From NCBI RefSeq assembly GCF_036245865.1, contig NZ_BTTW01000006.1, positions 248,001 through 312,000 of the forward strand: DNA of 64,000 nt. Direction: 5' to 3'. This document shows, one piece after another, positions 33,001-40,182 of the stretch. The notes under the pieces are model-generated. The model made no database searches and was not told the origin of the DNA. It saw only the letters and a list, made by a program, of their open reading frames with translations. The DNA is from Corallococcus caeni. GTDB taxonomy: Bacteria; Myxococcota; Myxococcia; Myxococcales; Myxococcaceae. The position numbers and the translations under genes were made by a program. How positions within the stretch are numbered: the stretch's first letter is position 1; each line of letters opens with the position of its first letter.

Positions 33001-33325
33001 GCGGCTCACCGGGAACCGAAGGCGCGCTGTCGGAAAGAGGGCAGGAGCGCTCCGACAGCGTGACCTCCGGCTCCACACGCGAAGCGGACACGCGCACGCC
33101 CGCGACGGGCCCTCGCGCATCGCGCACGACGCCGGTGATGCGCGGACCTCCGGCGGAGTTGGACGAAGCCTGTCCCACGCTGAAGCGGGCGAAGAAGCCG
33201 GAGGCGCGGGTGGAGCTCTGGGACGCAGGACCCGAAGCGCCCTCATCCCCGCGCAGGGCGAAGAAGGCCACGAGCAGCATTCCGGCGACGACCGCGACCC
33301 CGGCTGCACGATTTCCCCTGCGCAT
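30071..33325 (-). CDS. Giant carboxypeptidase-regulatory-like repeat protein, paralogue 2
   Basis: 1084 aa from ATG 33325, 33 bp upstream of paralogue 1. It has the same layout: basic N-terminus, hydrophobic anchor (AAGVAVVAGMLLVAFFAL), then repeats opening with 'RITGVVRDARGPVAGVRVSAS' and 'VEPEVTLSERSCP', and continuing with many 'G.V.....P..G..V' / 'TDA.GRF.L' modules. Paralogue 3 opens its first repeat with nearly the same residues, which shows recent common origin. Toward the C-terminus the repeats become more divergent and end with 'DVPAEGTLSRDVRPVWLPLAR'. Predicted exported beta-sandwich fibre; no catalytic motif. Confidence 0.82.
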   Translation of the reverse strand: MRRGNRAAGVAVVAGMLLVAFFALRGDEGASGPASQSSTRASGFFARFSVGQASSNSAGGPRITGVVRDARGPVAGVRVSASRVEPEVTLSERSCPLSDSAPSVPGEPPLRLMQCPDEAFDELVEQVDQREGEAPTVAEATSAEDGTFFLDGLPGGSVTLQATRGQSVAMRPDVTTGQQGVVLVLDEGLFFEGIVLNEPPGSEPVVGARITVFSHEHTHFFPATSGADGRFRIGPVAPGDYGILVTVEDRGPLLRMRADPLEDGTFILDRPAKYAGTVLTEQGAPAPGVSVRLDTPSVTPESRTAITDARGRFSFRSVEGPPGQLFAETAAHDGFASVRTEPREDVVLTLGPGMVIHGTVSDDAGRPIPGARVQADLRDANAPSQRGQTVTDAQGRYRLGPLFRLPHFVAVRAEHHVDVEPEYQELGKVEESLDFTLPRAASVEGILVDEAGQPLAGRTVQLHPGPVSPSEVEFITDHAVTDEAGRFVLDAAAEGPAWLDVDDATFVLQRLAVELPSEPVRMVLRRGIPVSLTVLSAAGAPVRGAQVTLWKRDARGEADRVEVTDAHGQATLQGVSPGSYVAEARVPGRAVDVHASQPLDVQTGEAPSVTLRLEEGRTLRGVVVSLQGRPLPGVALRTEVLEADRPRYRGEQSRPGLVPEGVRTDAEGRFTLRSLSAARQVLTARLPEHVVATSASQGVLAGGDDTSVVVGRDTEEVRLVLRRIPHVRGRVVAEGGVALESFDVNGLRYTNPDGRFDQSLFEATGAQRLLVRSKGFAPEDRTVTPDGENDLDLGTVTLTRGRTVRVLLREASTGKPYNGSRLDDDGREFTAAVSCQVHAEGAADGPPFQHPSWVAPREDGTLLLEHMPLTAFTLFVNTQFHLPSRARVGAEEERITLPLDAGARVKGHIRDAKGQPLKARLTFTRSDRLTQYQDVGPGDFTLSPVPPGLYTVTAWAVEAVHDTLFPARSVRIPPSGDVTLDFDALDSGATVTLRLTEDVDSVVLLPGQPSAPASARDLDLLGLQRRPLEEWTGRSVTFRRVAAGHYTVLASTRDKDRLHREELDVPAEGTLSRDVRPVWLPLAR

Positions 33326-33364
33326 GCGCCGCGTCTCCCGAGGTGCGAAGGCGCAGGATAGCCG

Positions 33365-36055
33365 CTAGCGGGTCGGGTCGGGCAGCAGCACCGTGACGGT
33401 CTCCTGGTTCGCTCCGACGATCACTTCCTGGGCGATCGTGCTCCGCGTCCTCTGGACGGAAAAGACGACGGGGGCGAAGGGCAGTCCGTCCAGGTCCGCG
33501 CCTCCCTCCGCATCGAGGCTCCCCATGAAGATGGGAAGGAGATAGGTGCGGGCGGAGAAAGGGCGCTCGTCGGTGGCCTCGATGGTAACGCCCACACCCG
33601 CGAGTGGCGCGCGGGTCGCCTCATCCAGGATGAGGAAGCGCACCTCGCGGCCACGGGTCATCCGCAGCATCCCGAGGTCGATGTCCTGGCCCGGGCTCAC
33701 GACGAGCTCCCTCATGGAGTCCAGGAAGCCCTTCGAACTCACGATGAGGAGTGCGCGCCCATCCGCCGGCAGCGGAAGGTCGAACGTCCCATCCGGGCCA
33801 TGGACGGTCGAGGACCCCACCCTGACCGTGTAAGGCAGGGGAGCACCGTCTTCATTCACGACCTGTCCTCGCAGGTGGGGCCTTCGCTCCAGGACCAGCT
33901 GGATGTCCTCCTCGCCCGTCGCGACAATCAGCGTGGCGGGGTCGGGCGTTCCGCCCCGGGAGCGCGCGGGCGCGAAGTCATGGCCCTCCTTCCACGCGAT
34001 GAGCTGATGGCTCGGCGCTGTCAGGTGCTTGAGGACGAAGCGGCCATCCGCTCCGGAGACCACGCCGCGCTCGCCATGGGAGCGGCAATCAGGCCCACCG
34101 GTCCGCCACGGTGGGATGTCCTCCAGGGTGAGGCAGGCGTGGACCCGGGCGCCAGGCATTGGCTGTCCCTCGGTGTCGACGGTCCTCCCCTGGATCGTGC
34201 GTCCCTCCTCGAAGCGCAGCGACACGCGCGCCTGAGTCCGCTCCTCCAGGTCCACGGCCTGGGACACCGTGTGCTCGATGCCCGGCGTCTGGAGCCGGGC
34301 CTCCACCACGTAGTGGCCGGTCTCCAGACCCTGGAATGCGAAGGCGCCCGCCTTGTCCACGAGCGTGGTGCGGGGGCTCTCGCTCTGGGGCGCGGTGTCC
34401 CAGAGCCGGAGGCTCACGTTGGACATGGGCCGTCCCTTCGCATCCACGACCGTGCCGGACACGGAAGCCCCCCGGCCCAGCACCACGCGGACGCCCGTCG
34501 ACGGAATCACCACCGCCTGTTTCACGGCGCGGAAGTCTGGAGCGTCGACGAGGAGGTGGCCCGCGCCTCCCTCCTCGCTGTCCACGATGAATCGGCCCGC
34601 GTCGTCGGACCGGGCGGTCTCGAGGTCGGAGTCGAAGTCCCCTGGGGCCTCGGAGGCGCCGCGGGTACGTCTGAGCTCCACCTCGACCCCTGGCAGGGGC
34701 GCTCCGTCGGTGTCGACCACGAGCCCTTCGACCGACAGGGCCCGCCGCAGGGTGAAGTCCCATGGCCCCGCATGAGGCCCATCCAGTTTGATGTCCTGCC
34801 AGGCATCGAGATGGTGCTCGCACCGCAGGAGGACCCTCGTGCTGGACTTGAGCAGCGGCCCCATCCGGTAATGGCCCGCTTCATCGGTGACGGCCATGGG
34901 CGAGGGGCGGCCTCCCAGGTCCTGCCACCGGAGCCTCAGGCGCACGCCCTTCAGGGGCCTGCCCTGCTCGTCCCTCACGGTGCCCTCCATGAACAGGACG
35001 GGGTTCATCCGGAGGACCACGGTACTCGGCGGTGTGGCCAGGGCCTCGCCGAAGGTGGTCCCGTCCTCGGAGCGAGCCCAGAGCTGGTACGAAGTCAGGG
35101 GAACGTCGTCGAAGGCGAACCTGCCCCGTGCATCGCTCCGGGTGGTTCGCGTGTCGTCAACGTCCTCCCGGGGGGCCATGTGGACGGCCAGGCCGCTCGC
35201 GGGCCGGCCCTCGGGGGGCAGCACCACGCCCTCCAGCCGGAGCTGAGGCTGGAGCTCGAGCGTCACGTCCACGTCGGCGTCGAGCCAGACGTCCTCACGG
35301 AAGGCCCTTGTCCGCCAGCCCTTCGCGCTCGCGACCTTCAGGTAGCGGCCCGGCGGCAGGGGCCCGACGCGGAAGCGCCCCTGGGCATCCGTGAGCGCAT
35401 CGAAGTAGCGGGACCCGGCCTCGTGGATCACCGTCACGAGGGCCCCTGGAATGGGATCGTCCTGGAGCCGATCCACCACCACGCCGGAGATGAAGACCCC
35501 CTCCTCCAGCGTCAGCGTCACGCCGTTGCTGCCCGCCTGGATGTCCGCCCGCACCGTCGCGCCCGTGTCGCCCAGGGCCCAGAGGGTGAAGGTGCCCGCC
35601 GGCAATCCCTCGAGGACGAAGGTGCCGTCCTCCGCCGTCGCCGTCCGCGCGAACTCGGGCGCTTCGCCCTCGCGGGCCTCCACGAGCCGCGCGACCTTCT
35701 GCGCCAGGAAGGGGGCGTCCGCCCGTCGCGGCTCCCGTGAGCCGGAATGAAGGGCCGGTGAAGCCTCCGGGAAGAGACGCTCCGACAGCGTGTCCGCATC
35801 CACCTGGGAGGCCGACACCTGCGCGCCCGCGACGGGACCGCGCGCATCGCGCACCACACCCGTGATGCGCAGCGAGCCCTCCGCACGCGGTGCTCGCGGC
35901 GCCATGTCGCGCGCTCCCGCGCCCACCGCGTTCGCGCTCGGGTTGCTCGGACTGGCGGAGGGGTCACGGCCTTCCGGAGCCCGGAGTGACACCACGGCCA
36001 CGCCCAGTCCGAGGACGAGCACGGCCGCCCACCACCCCAGCTTCCTCGCGCGCAT
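33365..36055 (-). CDS. Giant carboxypeptidase-regulatory-like repeat protein, paralogue 3
   Basis: 896 aa from ATG 36055, 39 bp upstream of paralogue 2 and 24 bp downstream of the TIGR02588 gene. The N-terminal anchor is 'WWAAVLVLGLGVAVVSL', followed by an Ala/Ser/Pro linker and 'LRITGVVRDARGPVAGAQVSASQVDADTLSER', almost identical to paralogue 2. Then come about nine beta-sandwich modules with the 'EDGTFVLEGLPAGTFTLWALGDTGA' type of strand pattern. The three paralogues together span 9 kb. Function is unknown; an outer-surface matrix or adhesion role is inference. Confidence 0.82.
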   Translation of the reverse strand: MRARKLGWWAAVLVLGLGVAVVSLRAPEGRDPSASPSNPSANAVGAGARDMAPRAPRAEGSLRITGVVRDARGPVAGAQVSASQVDADTLSERLFPEASPALHSGSREPRRADAPFLAQKVARLVEAREGEAPEFARTATAEDGTFVLEGLPAGTFTLWALGDTGATVRADIQAGSNGVTLTLEEGVFISGVVVDRLQDDPIPGALVTVIHEAGSRYFDALTDAQGRFRVGPLPPGRYLKVASAKGWRTRAFREDVWLDADVDVTLELQPQLRLEGVVLPPEGRPASGLAVHMAPREDVDDTRTTRSDARGRFAFDDVPLTSYQLWARSEDGTTFGEALATPPSTVVLRMNPVLFMEGTVRDEQGRPLKGVRLRLRWQDLGGRPSPMAVTDEAGHYRMGPLLKSSTRVLLRCEHHLDAWQDIKLDGPHAGPWDFTLRRALSVEGLVVDTDGAPLPGVEVELRRTRGASEAPGDFDSDLETARSDDAGRFIVDSEEGGAGHLLVDAPDFRAVKQAVVIPSTGVRVVLGRGASVSGTVVDAKGRPMSNVSLRLWDTAPQSESPRTTLVDKAGAFAFQGLETGHYVVEARLQTPGIEHTVSQAVDLEERTQARVSLRFEEGRTIQGRTVDTEGQPMPGARVHACLTLEDIPPWRTGGPDCRSHGERGVVSGADGRFVLKHLTAPSHQLIAWKEGHDFAPARSRGGTPDPATLIVATGEEDIQLVLERRPHLRGQVVNEDGAPLPYTVRVGSSTVHGPDGTFDLPLPADGRALLIVSSKGFLDSMRELVVSPGQDIDLGMLRMTRGREVRFLILDEATRAPLAGVGVTIEATDERPFSARTYLLPIFMGSLDAEGGADLDGLPFAPVVFSVQRTRSTIAQEVIVGANQETVTVLLPDPTR

Positions 36056-36079
36056 GCGCGGTCAGGATAGCAGCGCGCG

Positions 36080-36466
36080 TCAGGGGGCGGCGAAGCCCAC
36101 GGTGTGCGCCTCCACGCCCGCGGGGGATGGATCCTCGCGGAAGGCGACCCAGGCCTCCCTCTGGGAGTGGCGGGGCACGTACGCCAGCACGAACTCCGCC
36201 TCCTTCTTCGGCTCGTGGCCGCCTCGCAGCGACACGCGCACGTGGACCTCTTCGGCCGCCGTGTCGCCGTGGTTCGTCACCGTGACGGGCACCCGCCACT
36301 CCTTCGCGTTCGCGGCCGCCACCGGCGTGCCCACCTGCACGGACAGGTCCGGCGGGCCGCTGCCGGTGTTCCACGCATCCACCGCGAGGTAGCCCAGCAC
36401 CAGCGCCACGAGCACGCAGCTCGACACGAAGACGACGCCCTCCAGCCAGTTCCAGTTCGTCCTCAT
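36080..36466 (-). CDS. TIGR02588 family protein
   Basis: 128 aa. The ATG at 36466 overlaps the stop of the TIGR02587 gene (ATGA). There is one N-terminal transmembrane helix (VVFVSSCVLVALVLGYLAV), then a small beta-sandwich domain with 'PPDLSVQVGTPVA', 'WRVPVTVTNHGDTAAEEVHVRVSL' and 'AEFVLAYVPRHSQREAWVAF', the TIGR02588 pattern. This family is generally found next to TIGR02587, as seen here. The extracytoplasmic domain looks like a fibronectin/CARDB-type fold. Function is unknown. Confidence 0.82.
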   Translation of the reverse strand: MRTNWNWLEGVVFVSSCVLVALVLGYLAVDAWNTGSGPPDLSVQVGTPVAAANAKEWRVPVTVTNHGDTAAEEVHVRVSLRGGHEPKKEAEFVLAYVPRHSQREAWVAFREDPSPAGVEAHTVGFAAP

Positions 36467-37335
36467 GATTGGATGAGCAGTCTCCCCGCCGAAGCTCCCA
36501 GCGTCGACGCCAGGGCCAGCACCACCACCTGGGCCATGCGGACGCTCAGGCCATTGCCGTTGAACCGGCCGAAGAACCACAGCACGAGCGCGCTGGACAG
36601 CAGCGCGATGGCATACGTGACGACCGTGCCCGCCAGCACGTCCCGGCGCAGCCGGCGGCGCGTGAAGCGGTGCGCGCGGGTGAAGTCGCTCTGGAAGAGG
36701 ATGAGGCCGCCCAGCAGCAGCGACAGCACGGCGAGCCCCAGCAGGCACCAGGGCTGCGTCTCCACGGCGATCATCACGATCTCCTCCGTGGGCGCCACGT
36801 TGGCCGCGAACAGCACCGCACCGCAGAACGCGATGACCAGCTGCCCGGGGACGTGATCCGCGGACTCCAGCCGCTTCTTGTCCTCCTCCTCGTTCTCCTC
36901 GCGGTGCTGGCCGCCCAGCTGCGCGGTGCCCACCGACACGCCAATGGCCACCGTGCCGGCCTCCACCACCACCATGCCCACCGCCTCCTGGAGCGACGTG
37001 CCCTCTCCGATGCGGCCGATGAGCACGAGCACGACCACGGACACGAGCAGCCCCAGCCCCAGCTCCTCCAGGGAGTCCGTGAAGACGTCGAACCAGCACA
37101 CGTCCCGGCGGAAGCCGCCGTAGCGGTTGTACCCGAGCAGCAACACGTACGTGGCCACCAGGTAGCCCAGCACGCTGCCCGGATGGGACGTGAAGCCCGC
37201 CCACCACACCTCCATCGTGTAGAGCAGCGGCAGGCTGAAGAGCAGCCCGCCCGCGATGCCCCGGCCATATTCGCGCAGGGACTCCGGCACCGGCCGTTGG
37301 CGGCGGGGCGCGTCGGATTGGGTGGCGTCGGCCAT
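36463..37335 (-). CDS. TIGR02587 family integral membrane protein
   Basis: 290 aa from ATG 37335; the longer in-frame extension lacks support. About seven or eight transmembrane helices are visible (for example GRGIAGGLLFSLPLLYTMEVWW, VLGYLVATYVLLLGYN, LGLGLLVSVVVLVLIG, LVIAFCGAVLFAANVAPTEE, CLLGLAVLSLLLGGLILF, VTYAIALLSSALVLWFF, VVVLALASTLGASAGRLLI), with one charged cytosolic loop (HREENEEEDKKRLES). It matches the TIGR02587 family in layout. It forms a coupled pair with TIGR02588 and heads the cluster leading into the three giant repeat proteins. Confidence 0.85.
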   Translation of the reverse strand: MADATQSDAPRRQRPVPESLREYGRGIAGGLLFSLPLLYTMEVWWAGFTSHPGSVLGYLVATYVLLLGYNRYGGFRRDVCWFDVFTDSLEELGLGLLVSVVVLVLIGRIGEGTSLQEAVGMVVVEAGTVAIGVSVGTAQLGGQHREENEEEDKKRLESADHVPGQLVIAFCGAVLFAANVAPTEEIVMIAVETQPWCLLGLAVLSLLLGGLILFQSDFTRAHRFTRRRLRRDVLAGTVVTYAIALLSSALVLWFFGRFNGNGLSVRMAQVVVLALASTLGASAGRLLIQS

Positions 37336-37583
37336 GACAGGCCAGAGTCTAGGTTCGCTTCGCCGAGAGGGAAGCCTCCCGCGCACGGAATGCCACCCGG
37401 GCGGACGGTCCTGTTCACTCCAGCCGTTGAGCCAGTCCGTGGCCGTCCAGCGCCTCGGCGAGCGGCTCGAGGGACAGCGCGTGCAGGACCTGGAAGGGCG
37501 AGGGGCGCCCGCCATGCACCTGACAATCCCTACCGCGCCCGGGGACGAGCGTGTACCCGGCGAAGCTATAGTCACCGCCGCCC

Positions 37584-38447
37584 ATGACCGAGCGTCCTGC
37601 CCAATACATCCTCACGCTGTCGTGCCCGGATCAGCGCGGCATCGTCCATGCCGTCTCCGGCTGGCTCGCCGAGCACGGCTGCAACATCCTCGACAGCGCC
37701 CAGTACGGCGATCCGCAGACGCGGCTGTTCTTCATGCGTGTGCACTTCACGGATGAAGAGGGAAAGGTCGAGTCCGCGGCGCTGCGCGATGCCTTTGGCG
37801 TGCTCGCGCAGCGCTTCTCCATGGACTGGCACCTGCACGACGCGGCGGAGAAGCCCCGGGTGCTGCTGATGGTCTCGAAGATCGGCCACTGCCTGAACGA
37901 CCTGCTGTATCGCTACCGCAGCGGCATCCTGCCGGTGGAGATCCCGGCCATCGTGTCCAACCACCGGGATTTCTACCAGCTGGCCGCGTCCCACGACATT
38001 CCGTTCCACCACCTGCCGGTGACGGCGGAGAACAAGGCGCGGCAGGAAGCGCGCCTGCTGGAGTTGGTGCGCGAGCAGCGCGTGGACCTGGTGGTGCTCG
38101 CCCGGTACATGCAGATCCTCTCGCCGGAGACGTGTGATGCGCTGCGCGGGCGGCTCATCAACATCCACCACTCGTTCCTGCCCAGCTTCAAGGGTGCGCG
38201 GCCGTACCAGCAGGCCTACGACCGGGGCGTGAAGCTGATTGGCGCGACGGCCCACTTCGTCACGGGCGACCTGGACGAGGGGCCCATCATCGAACAGGAC
38301 GTGGAGCGAGTGGACCACACGCTGTCGCCCGAGGCCCTGACCGCGATAGGGCGCGACGTGGAGAGCGTGGTGCTGGGCCGAGCGGTGACGTGGTTCGTGC
38401 AGCACCGCATCCTGCTCAACGGTCACAAGACCGTCGTGTTCCGCTGA
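37584..38447 (+). CDS. purU: Formyltetrahydrofolate deformylase
   Basis: 287 aa from ATG 37584; a TATAGT box sits at 37567-37572. Residues 1-85 form an ACT regulatory domain starting 'YILTLSCPDQRGIVHAVSGWLAEHGCNILDSAQ'. Residues 90-287 are the formyltransferase fold with 'RVLLMVSKIGHCLNDLLYR', 'EIPAIVSNHRDF', 'LVVLARYMQILSPETCDAL', 'RLINIHHSFLPSFKGARPYQQAYDRGVKLIGATAHFV' (catalytic Asn-His pair) and 'DLDEGPIIEQDVERVDH' (catalytic Asp). PurU releases formate from 10-formyl-THF, balancing one-carbon pools and supplying formate for purines. The length is standard. Confidence 0.95.
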   Translation: MTERPAQYILTLSCPDQRGIVHAVSGWLAEHGCNILDSAQYGDPQTRLFFMRVHFTDEEGKVESAALRDAFGVLAQRFSMDWHLHDAAEKPRVLLMVSKIGHCLNDLLYRYRSGILPVEIPAIVSNHRDFYQLAASHDIPFHHLPVTAENKARQEARLLELVREQRVDLVVLARYMQILSPETCDALRGRLINIHHSFLPSFKGARPYQQAYDRGVKLIGATAHFVTGDLDEGPIIEQDVERVDHTLSPEALTAIGRDVESVVLGRAVTWFVQHRILLNGHKTVVFR

Positions 38448-38607
38448 GCGAAGCAGGTCACCGGCGGTTCGTGAACCAACCGCGAAGCCCGAGGCTCGCC
38501 GCGAAGACATACCTCGCGGAGCGAAGCGGCGGGCCTCGACGGGGTGCACGTGCGGGCGCCAGCGATGACCCCGGACAGAGGAGCCCACCGGGATCCCGGT
38601 TCCGCCA

Positions 38608-38632
38608 AACTTGTCCGACAGTCGGACAGGTT
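38608..38632. repeat. 25-bp palindromic repeat, copy 2
   Basis: AACTTGTCCGAC-A-GTCGGACAGGTT has one mismatch between the 12-bp arms. It lies 161 bp past the purU stop, in the gap before the GntR gene. It shares the core with copies at 6034, 39830, 41524 and 41605. Confidence 0.85.
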
Positions 38633-38752
38633 CGCACTGCCTGGGGCCGAGGGGCACGCCGGTCCGGAAGTTGGAGAGGACGGTAGGCCCTCGCGTCCAT
38701 GTCAGACCCCTCTGGTTGGATGGGCGAGGCTTGGGCGAGGAGGCGGACGGTG

Positions 38753-40039
38753 ATGGTGCAGGTGGGGCTCGTGGCGTACGTCGAGGAGCAGCTGGAGCGC
38801 GAGATATCGCTGAGGCGGCTGCCGAGGAACGGGCAGCTGGGCTCGGAGCAGGTGCTGGCGCGTCGCTATGGAGTGAGCCGAAGCACCGTGCGCGAGGCAT
38901 TGCGGCGGCTGGCGGCGCGAGGCCTGGTGGTGCAGCGTCCCGGGCGTGTGGCGCGTGCGGTAGCGCTGGACGAGTCGCTGACGCTGGAGAACCTGGGCAT
39001 GGCGCTGCATGACGAGCGCTCCGAGGAATGCCGGCGGCTCCTGGAGGGCTACTTCAGCCTCAAGCGGCAGGTGCTGGTGGAGCTGCTGGTCGACTGCTGC
39101 GCGAGTGCCTCCGAGGCGGACCGGCACCAGTTGGAGGCCACCTGCTTCAATCTCTGGGACCTGGCGCGTTGGGAGCCGGGGGCACGGTGCGCGCAGCTGG
39201 AATTCGAATTGTTGCGGTTGGCGGCCCAGGCGGCGGCCCGCCCCGGGCACCTGCTCCTCATCCAGTCACTGCAACGGGCCATGAGGGGCAAAGCCGCCCG
39301 GCTGATGTCCTTCATTGGCGGAGAGTCGCTGCGCCAGTGGGCCGTGTGCGCGATGCACGCCCTGAGCGAGCGCGACACGCGGACGATTCAGCACCAACTG
39401 CCGGCACTGCTGAAGGCATGCGATGAGGGCGTGCTGGACGCCTTCGCCCCTTCCTTTCAGGAACCTGCGGTCTCCGAGGCCCACTTGGCTCAGGCCTCCT
39501 TCTGTGCTCCCACGTCCGCGACCGGGCCGGGCCATGGATTGGAGGCACCTCCTTGCGTTGAGGAGCGTGGCCTTGGTTCCCCCGCCCCGGCCCCTGACCA
39601 GGACGAGGCATTGCAGACACGCCCCTTCGTCGAGGAGGTTGGCCTCAATCGCCTTGCGCCATCCATCGAGGAACACGAGGCGCTCAGTGCTGCTCCCTGT
39701 CCCGCTGTGCAGGGCCTTTCCGTAGAACCCGACAACGAGGCACGGCTGTTTCCAGTCACCTCGGGACTCGCATCCTGCGTGGCTGGTGGAGAGGGCCCTG
39801 GTGACGAGGTGACGGACTCGGCCTTGAGCAACCTGTCAGACAGTCGGACAGGTTGGGACGCTTCGTCCCCGGACGTTGTCCCCCAGCTTGAGGCTCCACC
39901 CGCTGATTCTGGCGGGCAGGCCCACGTGGCGGTGCTCAATGCAAGCGGATCGCTTTACGGCACCCAGGGCCCTCTGCGCCGGTGGGCTGCGCGCCTCTGG
40001 GGCTTCATTACCCGTTCCCTGAGGCTCCCAGCTTCGTGA
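38753..40039 (+). CDS. GntR-family regulator (FCD-like) with a long unconserved tail
   Basis: 428 aa if it starts at ATG 38753, which has GGAGG about nine bases upstream; ATG 38699 is an in-frame alternative (446 aa). Residues 1-70 are a winged helix-turn-helix of GntR type ('LGSEQVLARRYGVSRSTVREALRRLAARGLVVQRPG'). Residues about 85-225 are an all-helical FadR/FCD-like effector domain ('ECRRLLEGYFSLKRQVLVELLVDC', 'ARPGHLLLIQSLQRAM', 'HALSERDTRTIQHQLPALLKAC'). The last ~200 residues are low-complexity, Pro/Glu/Ser-rich, without fold signals, and contain one copy of the 25-bp palindrome translated as 'NLSDSRTGW'. The tail may be recent sequence. The ligand is unknown. Confidence 0.75.
   Translation: MVQVGLVAYVEEQLEREISLRRLPRNGQLGSEQVLARRYGVSRSTVREALRRLAARGLVVQRPGRVARAVALDESLTLENLGMALHDERSEECRRLLEGYFSLKRQVLVELLVDCCASASEADRHQLEATCFNLWDLARWEPGARCAQLEFELLRLAAQAAARPGHLLLIQSLQRAMRGKAARLMSFIGGESLRQWAVCAMHALSERDTRTIQHQLPALLKACDEGVLDAFAPSFQEPAVSEAHLAQASFCAPTSATGPGHGLEAPPCVEERGLGSPAPAPDQDEALQTRPFVEEVGLNRLAPSIEEHEALSAAPCPAVQGLSVEPDNEARLFPVTSGLASCVAGGEGPGDEVTDSALSNLSDSRTGWDASSPDVVPQLEAPPADSGGQAHVAVLNASGSLYGTQGPLRRWAARLWGFITRSLRLPAS
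39830..39854. repeat. 25-bp palindromic repeat, copy 3, inside the GntR reading frame
   Basis: AACCTGTCAGAC-A-GTCGGACAGGTT has one mismatch between arms. It sits within codons for the C-terminal tail of the GntR protein and does not break the frame. Confidence 0.85.
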
Positions 40040-40182
40040 GTGGCGACGGCACGTCGCGTCCGCTCGCATGCGCTGCCGCATGCCCTCGAATGAGGGAGAG
40101 TGACTGTGTCGATTGACCTCGCACGCAGCCGCTTGAATCGTGCTTCCGCTCCGGATGTGCCAAGGGACTTCCGGCTCCCTGC

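Noticed and set aside
29804-33361. 1185-codon plus-strand open frame across the repeat-protein genes
   Set aside because: It is antisense to two genes with clear signal anchors and repeat domains, and its composition is that of a shadow frame.
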